From: Cyanobacteria bacterium UBA2855
GTDB lineage: Bacteria; Cyanobacteriota; Vampirovibrionia; Gastranaerophilales; Gastranaerophilaceae
NCBI GenBank assembly: GCA_002350725.1
Contig: DEFJ01000002.1
Coordinates: forward strand, 12,124 to 76,123
DNA length: 64,000 nt
Direction: 5' to 3'
Shown: in pieces, positions 34,286-41,940 of the stretch
How positions within the stretch are numbered: the stretch's first letter is position 1
How the letters are laid out: each line of letters starts with the position of its first letter
Notes under the pieces: model-generated
What the model saw: the letters and a program-made list of their open reading frames with translations, nothing else
What the model was told of the DNA's origin: nothing
Databases searched by the model: none
Program-made: the position numbers and the translations under genes

Positions 34286-35737
34286 TTGATAAATAAAAAT
34301 TTGATAAAGACTATTGTTGTAGGGGTAGCATTAGCTTTATCCATAGATATTTCGTATGCCTTTGAGTCCAATACGGCATTGATTGATAAAGGCGCTAAAT
34401 TAACTCTGTCTGATTGTATAAGAATATCAATTGAGAATAGTCCTAACATAAAACGAGCAGCTTTTAATTATAAAATCGCCAAAAATGATGTAAGTCTTGC
34501 TAAAACTGATTTTTTCCCAACTATTAATCTTGGAACAGGCTATTATCACACAGGAACTTATACAAAAAATGCCGATATAAACAATCATCACTACAATTTT
34601 AGCGCAAATTTAAATCAATTATTATTCAATTTTGGCAAAACAAATTCTCGTATTAAGATGCAGAAGTTTAATAAAATCGCTTCAGCATATAATTTTGACA
34701 ATACGGTTTTAGATACTATTTTTGATGTAAAGGTAAACTATTATGGTGTACTTGCAGCAAGAGCAACAATGGAAGTTAATCGCGCAAATGTTTCAATAAA
34801 TGAGCGTAACTATCAAAGAACAAAAGCATATTTTGAAGAAGGTATTCGTTCAAAGATTGATCTTGTCAATGCAGAAGTATACTTAAGTGATTCTAAAATT
34901 TCATACGTTCAAGCTGTAAAAATGTATGAAAATGCTATTGTAAAACTAAATAATTCCATGTATGTTGCAAATACTCCCGCTTATGAAATTGCAAATACGG
35001 AGATGTTTAATTATGCAGTAAACGAAATCCCCGTAAACTTAGAAATTTCAGATAACAAAGATTTAAGCAAACCGCCAAAAGAAGTAAATGATGCTGTTTT
35101 AACCGCAGGTGTTGAACAATTGGCAATATTAAAAGACTACAAATTTACACCATTCAAGTATAGTTTTGAAGAATGCGAAAAACTTGCAGTTGATAATCGT
35201 CCTGATTTAAAAGCATATGAATCAACCCTAAAAGCAATGGAGCAAGCACTAAGTTATACAAAAAGAGAATATTTACCTGAATTGGTTGGTACTGTTGGTT
35301 ACGGATACAGAGATCACAGTAGAACAAATTCTTTCAACGCAAGTGTTGGCTTGCAAACATCCATAAATATTGCACAGGAAAAATTTAAAATTGATAACAG
35401 CAAATTGCAAGTCGAATTAGCAAAAAATGATATAGATTTATTGAAGCAAAATATTTATTTTGAGGTTCAAAATGCATATATAAACATGGTACAGCTTGAG
35501 AAAGAAATTCCTCTGATGGCTGTAAAGGTTCGTCAAACAAGAGAAAATTTTGAATTAGCTGACGGAAGATATGCTGTTGGTTTGGGTGATTACATAGAAC
35601 TTCAAGATGCAAAACAAAATTACAATACTGCTCAAAACTCCTATGTTCAGGCAGTATACAACTATAATGTTGCAAGAGCCAATTTAGAAAGGCTAATTGC
35701 AATTCCGCAAGAAATAACAATAACGGTTGAGGACTAA
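34286..35737 (+). CDS. TolC-family outer-membrane efflux protein
   Basis: 483 residues. The signal peptide MINKNLIKTIVVGVALALSIDISYA is likely cut before FESN. Two structural repeats of the TolC fold follow, each with long helices and strand pairs. Recognisable segments are LTLSDCIRISIENSPNI, LNQLLFNFGKTNSR and YAVGLGDYIELQDAKQNYNTAQNSYVQAVYNYNVARANLERLI. The last is the typical C-terminal helix. It forms the outer-membrane channel of tripartite exporters. The start is TTG at 34286 with GAGG eight bases upstream. The adaptor gene follows after 3 bases, so this is the first gene of a four-gene operon. Confidence 0.93.
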   Translation: MINKNLIKTIVVGVALALSIDISYAFESNTALIDKGAKLTLSDCIRISIENSPNIKRAAFNYKIAKNDVSLAKTDFFPTINLGTGYYHTGTYTKNADINNHHYNFSANLNQLLFNFGKTNSRIKMQKFNKIASAYNFDNTVLDTIFDVKVNYYGVLAARATMEVNRANVSINERNYQRTKAYFEEGIRSKIDLVNAEVYLSDSKISYVQAVKMYENAIVKLNNSMYVANTPAYEIANTEMFNYAVNEIPVNLEISDNKDLSKPPKEVNDAVLTAGVEQLAILKDYKFTPFKYSFEECEKLAVDNRPDLKAYESTLKAMEQALSYTKREYLPELVGTVGYGYRDHSRTNSFNASVGLQTSINIAQEKFKIDNSKLQVELAKNDIDLLKQNIYFEVQNAYINMVQLEKEIPLMAVKVRQTRENFELADGRYAVGLGDYIELQDAKQNYNTAQNSYVQAVYNYNVARANLERLIAIPQEITITVED

Positions 35738-35740
35738 AAT

Positions 35741-36907
35741 ATGAATATACAAAAAAAACATCTTGTAATAGCATTGGCAGCTATCATATTAATAGGCGGA
35801 GTATTTGTGCATTCAAAAATAAAGCACAAAGTTCACTATGAAACACAAGCACTAAAAACATGTACTATTACTCAGGTTGTAGAAGCTTCAGGGACAATTA
35901 ATCCTGTGAATACAGTGAGTGTAGGTTCTACCGTGTCAGGGTTGATAAAAGCTATATATGTTGATTACAATTCTCAAGTAAAAAAAGGACAGTTACTCGC
36001 GCAGATTGACCCTGCAAATTTTGAGGCCACCGTACAACAAAATCAAGCGCAAATTGCTTCAGCACAAGCTGATTTAGCAAGGTTACAAGCCGTTACAGAA
36101 ATGTCGAGAAAGACATATAATCGTTATAAAAATCTATACGCAAAAAACTTTATAGCTAAAAGTGAATTAGATCAGGCAGAAAGTGATTACCTTTCAAATC
36201 AGGCTCAAATTTCTGCTGCAAGAGCAAAAATTTCGCAACAGCAAGCGACTTATCAAACAGCACTTACAAATTTAGGGTACACAAAAATTATAGCACCTGT
36301 TGACGGAACAGTAATCGCCAGAAAAATTGACTTAGGTCAACCGGTTGCAGCAAGTTTCCAAGCGCCGGAACTTTTTACAATCGCTCAGGATTTAACAAAA
36401 ATGCAAATAGAAGTAAATGTCTCAGAAGCCGATATAGGAAAAGTTAAAGAAGGGCAGGATGTAACTTATACTCTTGACGGGTATCCGGATAGCGTATTTG
36501 AAGGTAAAGTTACTCAAGTAAGACTTGAACCTACAACTGTTTCAAATGTTGTAACGTATTCTGTAATTGTTGAAGTAGATAACGAACATATGAAATTAAA
36601 GCCCGGTATGACGGCTAATGTTTCTATTATAACGAGCAAAAGTGAAGATGTACTTTGTGCACCGTCCGTTGCTTTAAAATATACTCCTGTCACTGACGGA
36701 CAAAAATACAAAACTCAAGGGATTTGGATTTTAGCAAATAAAAAACCTAAACGAGTTGATATTACAACAGGAGCAAGTGATGACAGCATGATAGAAGTAT
36801 CCTCAAAAGCTTTAAAAGAAGGGGATAAAGTCATAATCGGAGCATCAAATGTTGCTAAGCGTGACAAGAGCAAACAAACAAGAAGAAAACCGCCGGGAAT
36901 GTTCTAA
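35741..36907 (+). CDS. MacA-like periplasmic adaptor (HlyD/MFP family)
   Basis: 388 residues. An N-terminal membrane anchor (VIALAAIILIGGVFVHSK) precedes a lipoyl-like barrel half (GTINPVNTVSVGSTVSGLIKAIYVDYNSQVKKGQLLAQID). An alpha-hairpin (about 90-180, Ala/Gln-rich) leads to the second lipoyl half (GYTKIIAPVDGTVIARKIDLGQPVAASFQAPELFTIAQDL). The beta-barrel and C-terminal domains follow, and the end is basic (RDKSKQTRRKPPGMF). It bridges the inner-membrane MacB-type transporter and the TolC-like channel encoded on either side. Spacing of 3 and 10 bases shows one operon. Confidence 0.93.
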   Translation: MNIQKKHLVIALAAIILIGGVFVHSKIKHKVHYETQALKTCTITQVVEASGTINPVNTVSVGSTVSGLIKAIYVDYNSQVKKGQLLAQIDPANFEATVQQNQAQIASAQADLARLQAVTEMSRKTYNRYKNLYAKNFIAKSELDQAESDYLSNQAQISAARAKISQQQATYQTALTNLGYTKIIAPVDGTVIARKIDLGQPVAASFQAPELFTIAQDLTKMQIEVNVSEADIGKVKEGQDVTYTLDGYPDSVFEGKVTQVRLEPTTVSNVVTYSVIVEVDNEHMKLKPGMTANVSIITSKSEDVLCAPSVALKYTPVTDGQKYKTQGIWILANKKPKRVDITTGASDDSMIEVSSKALKEGDKVIIGASNVAKRDKSKQTRRKPPGMF

Positions 36908-36917
36908 GGATAACAAA

Positions 36918-37634
36918 ATGAGTTTAATCAAAGTTAAAAATGCAATAAAAACATACCAAACAGGCGAAGAGAGTTTTAATGCTCTAAACGGGGTTTCACT
37001 TTCTGTTGAACAGGGAGAGTTTGTCGCAATTATGGGAACCTCAGGCTCCGGCAAATCTACATTTATGAATATGCTTGGAACGTTGGACAAACCAACATCA
37101 GGAGAATATTATCTTGACGGACAGGATATGTTACATTTAGATGCAAATAGCCTTGCTATGGTAAGGTGTGAAAAAATAGGGTTCATTTTTCAGGGTTTTA
37201 ATCTAATCTCAAGGACATCGGCATTGGATAATGTGTGTTTACCGATGATTTATAAGGGAATACCTGAACGAGAAAGAATAGAAAGAGGCAAATGGGCATT
37301 AAATATTGTAGGGCTAAAAAACCGAGAAGATCACATGCCAAATCAAATGTCAGGAGGACAGCAGCAGCGTGTAGCAATTGCAAGAGCCTTAGTGAACGAT
37401 GCTCCTTTAATATTAGCCGATGAACCTACAGGGAATTTGGATACAAAAACGAGTATTGAGGTTATGGAGTTTTTCGTAAGGCTCAATGAAGAAATGGGTA
37501 AAACTATAGTATTGGTTACTCACGAACCTGATATTGCAGAATATACAAAACGTGTTGTTAAATTCAAAGATGGAAATATCGTTCTTGATATGCCAAAAGA
37601 AGAGTGGATGAAACACCGAACAAGGGAAACATAA
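36918..37634 (+). CDS. MacB/LolD-type ABC transporter ATPase
   Basis: 238 residues. Walker A GTSGSGKST, Q-loop IFQGFNLI, signature MSGGQQQRVAIARAL, Walker B LILADEPTGNLD and switch His in VTHEPDIA are all intact. The start ATG at 36918 has AAGGA before it; upstream in-frame codons lie inside the adaptor gene and are rejected. Unlike E. coli MacB, ATPase and permease are separate polypeptides, as in many non-proteobacterial systems. It powers the tripartite exporter formed with the neighbouring gene products. Confidence 0.95.
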   Translation: MSLIKVKNAIKTYQTGEESFNALNGVSLSVEQGEFVAIMGTSGSGKSTFMNMLGTLDKPTSGEYYLDGQDMLHLDANSLAMVRCEKIGFIFQGFNLISRTSALDNVCLPMIYKGIPERERIERGKWALNIVGLKNREDHMPNQMSGGQQQRVAIARALVNDAPLILADEPTGNLDTKTSIEVMEFFVRLNEEMGKTIVLVTHEPDIAEYTKRVVKFKDGNIVLDMPKEEWMKHRTRET

Positions 37635-37635
37635 A

Positions 37636-38865
37636 ATGCTGGATTTCAAATCAATATTTAAAATGGCAACAGTATCTTTAAAAATAAATAAAATGCGCTC
37701 AATGCTCACGAGTTTAGGTATTATTATCGGAGTTAGTGCGGTTATAATAATGCTTGCGGTAGGTTCCGGCGCAAGTAAAAAAATTGCAAAAGACATGGAA
37801 TCTATGGGGTCAAATCTTTTGATGGTTCGTTCGGCTTCTGCAAACTCCGGCGGGGTACGTATGGGATTTGGAACAAAACCTACATTAACACTAAAGGATG
37901 CAGAAGCAATTGAAAAAAATGCTCGAGGAATATTAGCTGTTGCGCCGTATTCATCGGAAAATAAACAGCTTACATACGGAAATCAAAACTGGTCATCCAC
38001 AATTGGAGGAACAACAGCATCCTATTTGTTTATCAGAAACTATGAAATTTCAAGCGGAAGGAATTTTGTTCCTGAAGATAATCAAAACAGCTCAAAAGTA
38101 GCAATTATCGGTAATACAGTAGCAACAGAATTATTTGGGGACGTTGATCCTATAAACAAAACCATGCGTATTGGAAATGTTCCTTTCAAAATAATCGGAC
38201 TACTAAAAACTAAAGGGCAAAGCGGTATGGGTATGGATCAGGATGATTTGGTATTTATTCCGATTACTACCGCACAAAAGAAGGTTTTCGGAACAGCATT
38301 TCCCGGAACTGTCAGTATGATTAATGTTAAAGCCGCAGATTCAGATATACTCGATACAACTCAAGCAGACATAACAGAAATTTTAAAACAACGTCACCAT
38401 ATCGGAAAAACGCAAGATAACGATTTTGAGATAAGAAATTTAGCTGAAATGCAAGAAACGATTAAATCATCAGCAAAAACAATGTCTATTTTGCTTGGCG
38501 CTATTGCTTCGGTTTCCCTTCTTGTAGGCGGTATAGGGATTATGAATATTATGCTGGTATCTGTAACCGAAAGAACAAAAGAAATCGGTATCAGAATGGC
38601 AATCGGCGCAAAAGCAAGTGATATAAGAATACAATTTTTAATTGAATCATTTTTACTGTCTATAATAGGCGGAATAATCGGTGTAGTATTCGGAGTAATA
38701 TGTTCAAAAGGAATAGAAATATTTTCAACTATGAGTATTGCCATTTCAGGATTTTCTATAGCCTTATCTTTGGGATTTTCAGGCGCAATCGGGGTATTAT
38801 TCGGGTATTACCCTGCGTATAAAGCATCTTTACTAAATCCTATAGATGCCTTGAGATATGAATAA
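37636..38865 (+). CDS. MacB-type ABC transporter permease
   Basis: 409 residues. TM1 (MLTSLGIIIGVSAVIIMLAVG) precedes a periplasmic MacB_PCD domain (about 45-270, with GTKPTLTLKDAEAIE and VAIIGNTVATELFGDVDPINKTMRIGNVPFKIIGLL). Three C-terminal segments of the FtsX domain follow, with VGGIGIMNIMLVSVTERTKEIGIRMAIGAK and GFSGAIGVLFGYYPAYKASLLNPIDALRYE. The ATG lies one base after the ATPase stop. Such transporters use mechanotransmission to push substrates (macrolides, peptides, siderophores or lipoproteins) from the periplasm through TolC. The substrate here is unknown. Confidence 0.95.
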   Translation: MLDFKSIFKMATVSLKINKMRSMLTSLGIIIGVSAVIIMLAVGSGASKKIAKDMESMGSNLLMVRSASANSGGVRMGFGTKPTLTLKDAEAIEKNARGILAVAPYSSENKQLTYGNQNWSSTIGGTTASYLFIRNYEISSGRNFVPEDNQNSSKVAIIGNTVATELFGDVDPINKTMRIGNVPFKIIGLLKTKGQSGMGMDQDDLVFIPITTAQKKVFGTAFPGTVSMINVKAADSDILDTTQADITEILKQRHHIGKTQDNDFEIRNLAEMQETIKSSAKTMSILLGAIASVSLLVGGIGIMNIMLVSVTERTKEIGIRMAIGAKASDIRIQFLIESFLLSIIGGIIGVVFGVICSKGIEIFSTMSIAISGFSIALSLGFSGAIGVLFGYYPAYKASLLNPIDALRYE

Positions 38866-38879
38866 TATAATATTTTAAG

Positions 38880-39041
38880 TTTGTTTGTGTACAAACAATA
38901 CAACTTATAACCCTTAAACCTGTTCAAGCAAAACCGATTGGTAAGGGTCGTTATGAAGTAACTGACAAAGACGGTAATGTATTCTACATATCTCATGACG
39001 GTGTAAACCTCAAACCTGAGTATGTTAGAAGCAATCCTTAG
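38880..39041 (+). pseudogene. C-terminal remnant of an unknown gene
   Basis: An open stretch of about 53 codons ends in TAG at 39039-39041. From about 38935 on it reads like real protein, opening KPIGKGRYEVTDKDGNVFY and closing GVNLKPEYVRSNP. There is no start codon with a ribosome-binding site, and an in-frame stop lies just upstream. It is probably the tail of a gene whose 5' part was lost by deletion, next to the candidate toxin-antitoxin locus. No family recognised. Confidence 0.45.
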
Positions 39042-39073
39042 TAATACATCTTAACTAATTTATGCCCCAACAC

Positions 39074-39102
39074 TTGACAAAATAAGGGTTATAGCAAATA
39101 AT
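39074..39102 (+). promoter_or_regulatory. Near-consensus promoter of the candidate antisense RNA
   Basis: TTGACA (39074-39079), exactly 17 bases, then AATAAT (39097-39102). No coding frame follows, so the expected product is a short RNA starting near 39109. Confidence 0.55.
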
Positions 39103-39108
39103 TTTTGT

Positions 39109-39222
39109 ATAGGGGGAAGCCCCAAAGAAACGTTACTTCTCTGAGGCTTCACTTAGTACCCTATGAATGAGTTTTTAATGCTACTACGAGCATGGTTAAT
39201 GCTATGAGTAGCATTATTATTT
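39109..39222 (+). ncRNA. Candidate antisense RNA opposing the hydrophobic peptide gene
   Basis: Predicted from sequence only. It has a near-consensus promoter upstream (39074-39102), no ribosome-binding site or open frame, a 5' stem region (39116-39150), and a strong 3' hairpin (39177-39215) ending in a T-rich tail. The 3' hairpin has an outer 9-bp arm AATGCTACT/AGTAGCATT and an inner arm AGCAT/ATGCT separated by symmetrical 3-base loops. The ~114-nt RNA would be fully complementary to the 3' half of the minus-strand peptide message. This is the convergent, overlapping arrangement of type I antitoxins such as RatA or SR4. It could instead be an unrelated small RNA. Confidence 0.45.
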
Positions 39223-39232
39223 TGTCAATCAT
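39161..39232 (-). CDS. 23-aa hydrophobic peptide, candidate type I toxin
   Basis: The peptide opens MIDKIIMLLIALTMLVVALK and ends THS: a single hydrophobic helix with charged residues at both ends. This is the typical layout of membrane-acting type I toxins (Ibs, Fst, TxpA classes), though no sequence family is recognised. AGGAAGGA at 39243-39250 precedes the ATG by ten bases. The message would have a long, GC-rich, foldable leader (39233 to about 39400). A 14-bp 3' stem at 39116-39150 is perfect on this strand only when G-U pairs are allowed. The candidate antisense RNA covers its 3' half. A small membrane protein without toxicity remains possible. Confidence 0.45.
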   Translation of the reverse strand: MIDKIIMLLIALTMLVVALKTHS

Positions 39233-39600
39233 AGCGTTACCATCCTTCCTAGCAATTGATTTGCGGATTGCGAGCAGAGGGCGGAACAACGGGTTGGCTT
39301 GCGTTGAGCAAGACAAGCAGGTTGTGTAGTCCCGTTTATTGCGAGCAACCAAGTTAGTAAAATACGTGTGTGGGCAAAGGCTGGTGGTACTACCCTAAGT
39401 GAATTCTACTATAAATGTATACAATGCATGCAAATCAATTAGTGATTTTTACAGCATTTCTACATCTATTATACAAAACATTTTGCCGTAAAATTGCCAC
39501 AATCCTGCCAGAAAGTCAACTTATTTAAGTTTGTAGTAACTTCTATATAGTTACCTGATTTTATTTTTATGATAAGGAAATTTATTATTTTTAAATATGT
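39233..39600. other. Structured leader region and gene-free interval
   Basis: About 370 bases with no ordinary gene. 39260-39360 is GC-richer than its surroundings. On the minus strand it shows nested pairing: AACGGG/CCCGTT around GCTTG/CAAGC, flanked by two direct GCTCGCAAT copies. I read it as the 5' leader of the hydrophobic peptide gene. 39400-39540 is AT-rich with TTGATT/TTTATA-like boxes on the minus strand that could be its promoter, and 39541-39600 is the downstream region of the TPR gene. A longer minus-strand frame across the leader is not supported. Confidence 0.4.
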
Positions 39601-41370
39601 CTAGGACAATTCTCTAATCATTTCCTGAGCCTCTTCAAACTCAGGTGAAATGAACACAGTTTTTTCCAAATATTCTAAAGCCTTTTCTTTATCTCCAAGA
39701 CCCTTTTCACATTTAGCAAGCCAAAACAATACATTTATATTGTATTCATTTTCTTTATGCATAGTAAGAAAAATATTTCTTGCTTGCTCAAAATCGCCCA
39801 ATTCAAAATATGTCATCCCAAGGAGATTTTTAGTTTCTATATTCGGATCCATCTCATAGGATTTTACAAGATACATTTTCGCATCATCATATTTTTTCGT
39901 TAGAAAATATATTTTACCCGCAATATATAAGAAAAATCCGTTTTGTACAGTATTTCCTATTGCAATTTTTATCTGCTCCAAAGCTTTGTCATAATCTTCA
40001 ATAAAAATCTTATTTAATGCCGAAAACGCGTATGTTGTATATGCTTTAGGATTTAAGGCGAGCGCTTTTTCATAATACTCATCGGATTTTTTAAATTCAG
40101 CAGTTGAATGCAAGAAATTGGCATATTCGCTGATTATTGAATCGTCTTCGGGAGCATATTTCATAGCTTGTTCAAATTCATCTTTTGCATAATCTAAAAG
40201 TCTTTTACTCAAATAAATTACACCTAAATCCTTGTGCGCAACGGCATAATCAGGCTTCAATTGAATAACCTTTTTAAGTATTTTTTCCGCCTTGTCAGTA
40301 TCTTTTAATAAGATACAAACATGAGCAAACTCATAGCAAATATCATAAGTTGCATTACCCATAAGCATAATACGCTCATATATTTCTTTTGCCAACAGAG
40401 GTTGCTTTGTTTTTACAAAAATGCTAGCTAATTTTCGTGACATTGATGCTGATTTTGGATTTAAGGCAACAAGCCTTGCCAAAATATTTATGGCATATTT
40501 GTATTCACCTGTTTGCTCATAACAGCACGCTAAATTATACTGATAAGTCTGCTTTTCAGGATGATGCGTTGCAAGGATTTTATAATGCTTAATTGCGCTT
40601 TCCCAATTTTTACACTTCACTTCCGAGAGCGCTAACGCTGTCAAATAAGTATCACTCGGCTCAATAAAGTATGCCTTTTCAAAATATTTGCAAGCTTCCT
40701 CGTGCTTGTTTTGGATTTGTAAGATTGATGCAATATTAAAATACGTCAGAGAATTATCAGGGTCAAGCTCGCTTGCCTTGAAAAAATTCTCATAAGCTTT
40801 TTCCATATCTCCGGTTGTTAAATATGCCGTACCTAAATTGTTATGAATTTGAGCATGTTCAGGATTTAACTCAAGAGCTTTTTCTAAATATTCAACACTC
40901 TTTTCAAAATTTCTCATCGACATATAAGCCGTACCGATTATGTAATATATGGAAAAATCCTTATCATCAATTTCAAGAGCCTTTTTACCGTATTCAACAG
41001 CAAGTTCTTCTTCTTTATTTTTTATGTGAATCACACAAATAGCCTTGTATGCTTCTATCTCTTTATCTCTGAGGTTGATAACTTCTTTATACGCATGCAA
41101 AGCAGGAATGTAATCATCAGTATTATCATATGCCATGGCAAGATAAAACCAACAAGTCGCATCATTAGGTTTGTATTTTACAATTGTTTCAAAATTTTTC
41201 TTAGCCTCTTCAAAGTTGTCAAGATTAATGTTGCATAACCCTAAGAGCTTAATTGCTTCTAAGTTATGTTCATCCGTTGTATCAACTTCCGCCAAACGCT
41301 GCTTTGCAGCTTCAAATTCCCTATTATTAATTAAATCCGTTACTTCATCGTAAAATTTTTCATCCATCAT
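39601..41370 (-). CDS. Large TPR-repeat protein
   Basis: 589 residues composed of about 16 tetratricopeptide repeats from end to end (for example AQIHNNLGTAYLTTGDMEKAYENFFKA, AVAHKDLGVIYLSKRLLDYAKDEFEQA). No signal peptide, membrane segment or catalytic domain. A cytoplasmic scaffold. AGGA lies a few bases before two consecutive ATGs. The first ATG shares a base with the stop of the upstream small membrane protein gene, so it is the last gene of an operon that may start far upstream with the RNA-processing genes. Confidence 0.85.
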   Translation of the reverse strand: MMDEKFYDEVTDLINNREFEAAKQRLAEVDTTDEHNLEAIKLLGLCNINLDNFEEAKKNFETIVKYKPNDATCWFYLAMAYDNTDDYIPALHAYKEVINLRDKEIEAYKAICVIHIKNKEEELAVEYGKKALEIDDKDFSIYYIIGTAYMSMRNFEKSVEYLEKALELNPEHAQIHNNLGTAYLTTGDMEKAYENFFKASELDPDNSLTYFNIASILQIQNKHEEACKYFEKAYFIEPSDTYLTALALSEVKCKNWESAIKHYKILATHHPEKQTYQYNLACCYEQTGEYKYAINILARLVALNPKSASMSRKLASIFVKTKQPLLAKEIYERIMLMGNATYDICYEFAHVCILLKDTDKAEKILKKVIQLKPDYAVAHKDLGVIYLSKRLLDYAKDEFEQAMKYAPEDDSIISEYANFLHSTAEFKKSDEYYEKALALNPKAYTTYAFSALNKIFIEDYDKALEQIKIAIGNTVQNGFFLYIAGKIYFLTKKYDDAKMYLVKSYEMDPNIETKNLLGMTYFELGDFEQARNIFLTMHKENEYNINVLFWLAKCEKGLGDKEKALEYLEKTVFISPEFEEAQEMIRELS

Positions 41371-41606
41371 TAATATTCCTGATTATATCTTATCATTTCT
41401 CTTTCGGTATTTTCTCTGACATTCTCAATTTCAGATACCTGATTATTTATTCTCTCATTTATATTTTCTCTATCATAAGAATTATAGGTATTTTCAGCAG
41501 ACCTATTACCGTAAAAAACCGGAGCCATAACAACTGCAAACATTATTCCGGTAAACAAAAGAATTACCAACATAGAAATTGAACTGTATGCACTCATTTT
41601 TTTCAT
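41370..41606 (-). CDS. Small single-pass membrane protein
   Basis: 78 residues. One hydrophobic helix near the N-terminus (SISMLVILLFTGIMFAVVMAPVF) is followed by an Asn/Glu/Arg-rich, probably coiled-coil tail (ENINERINNQVSEIENVRENTEREM). It begins 13 bases after the gene at 41620 and ends in one-base overlap with the TPR gene, so all three are likely co-expressed. It could anchor the TPR scaffold to the membrane; that is conjecture from context. No family recognised. Confidence 0.65.
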   Translation of the reverse strand: MKKMSAYSSISMLVILLFTGIMFAVVMAPVFYGNRSAENTYNSYDRENINERINNQVSEIENVRENTEREMIRYNQEY

Positions 41607-41619
41607 ATTAAAACCTCAA

Positions 41620-41940
41620 CTACAACCTATTTTTGTCAATAAAAGAAATTACAGCATCATCAACACTCTTGGGTGTTTCTAAGGTATCCCCGTATAAACT
41701 GCTTTTATCAAGTTTTTGGGGTTGCTGATTTATATACTCTTTAAAGGATTTAAGTCCCGCCCAAATTACAATTATCGACAATAACACCGAGCCCATTGTA
41801 ATACCAAATTTTATTAATACGGTTTTAAACGGAATAACCGCACTGCCTGAAATAGGTTCTGCAAAACAAATACCCGTGCTTGCCATAAACAGCAAGCACG
41901 AAAGTATAGTGTTATATTGTTTTTTATAATTATTATTCAT
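41620..41940 (-). CDS. Small exported or membrane protein
   Basis: 106 residues from the ATG at 41938-41940, which overlaps the end of the RNase E/G gene by 8 bases. Longer in-frame starts lie inside that gene's basic tail and are not credible. The N-terminus looks like a signal peptide (NTILSCLLFMASTGICFAEP, cut after CFA). A second hydrophobic helix (FGITMGSVLLSIIVIWAGL) and a polar tail follow, giving a type I membrane topology. No family recognised. Confidence 0.65.
   Translation of the reverse strand: MNNNYKKQYNTILSCLLFMASTGICFAEPISGSAVIPFKTVLIKFGITMGSVLLSIIVIWAGLKSFKEYINQQPQKLDKSSLYGDTLETPKSVDDAVISFIDKNRL

Noticed and set aside
39116..39150. Reading this stem as an ordinary terminator
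   Set aside because: No T-run follows on either strand; on the minus strand it is followed by a C-run. It is kept as a structured RNA element.
39161..39352. 63-codon version of the hydrophobic peptide gene
   Set aside because: The extra 40 codons translate the GC-rich structured leader and have no ribosome-binding site; the internal ATG at 39230-39232 has a good one.
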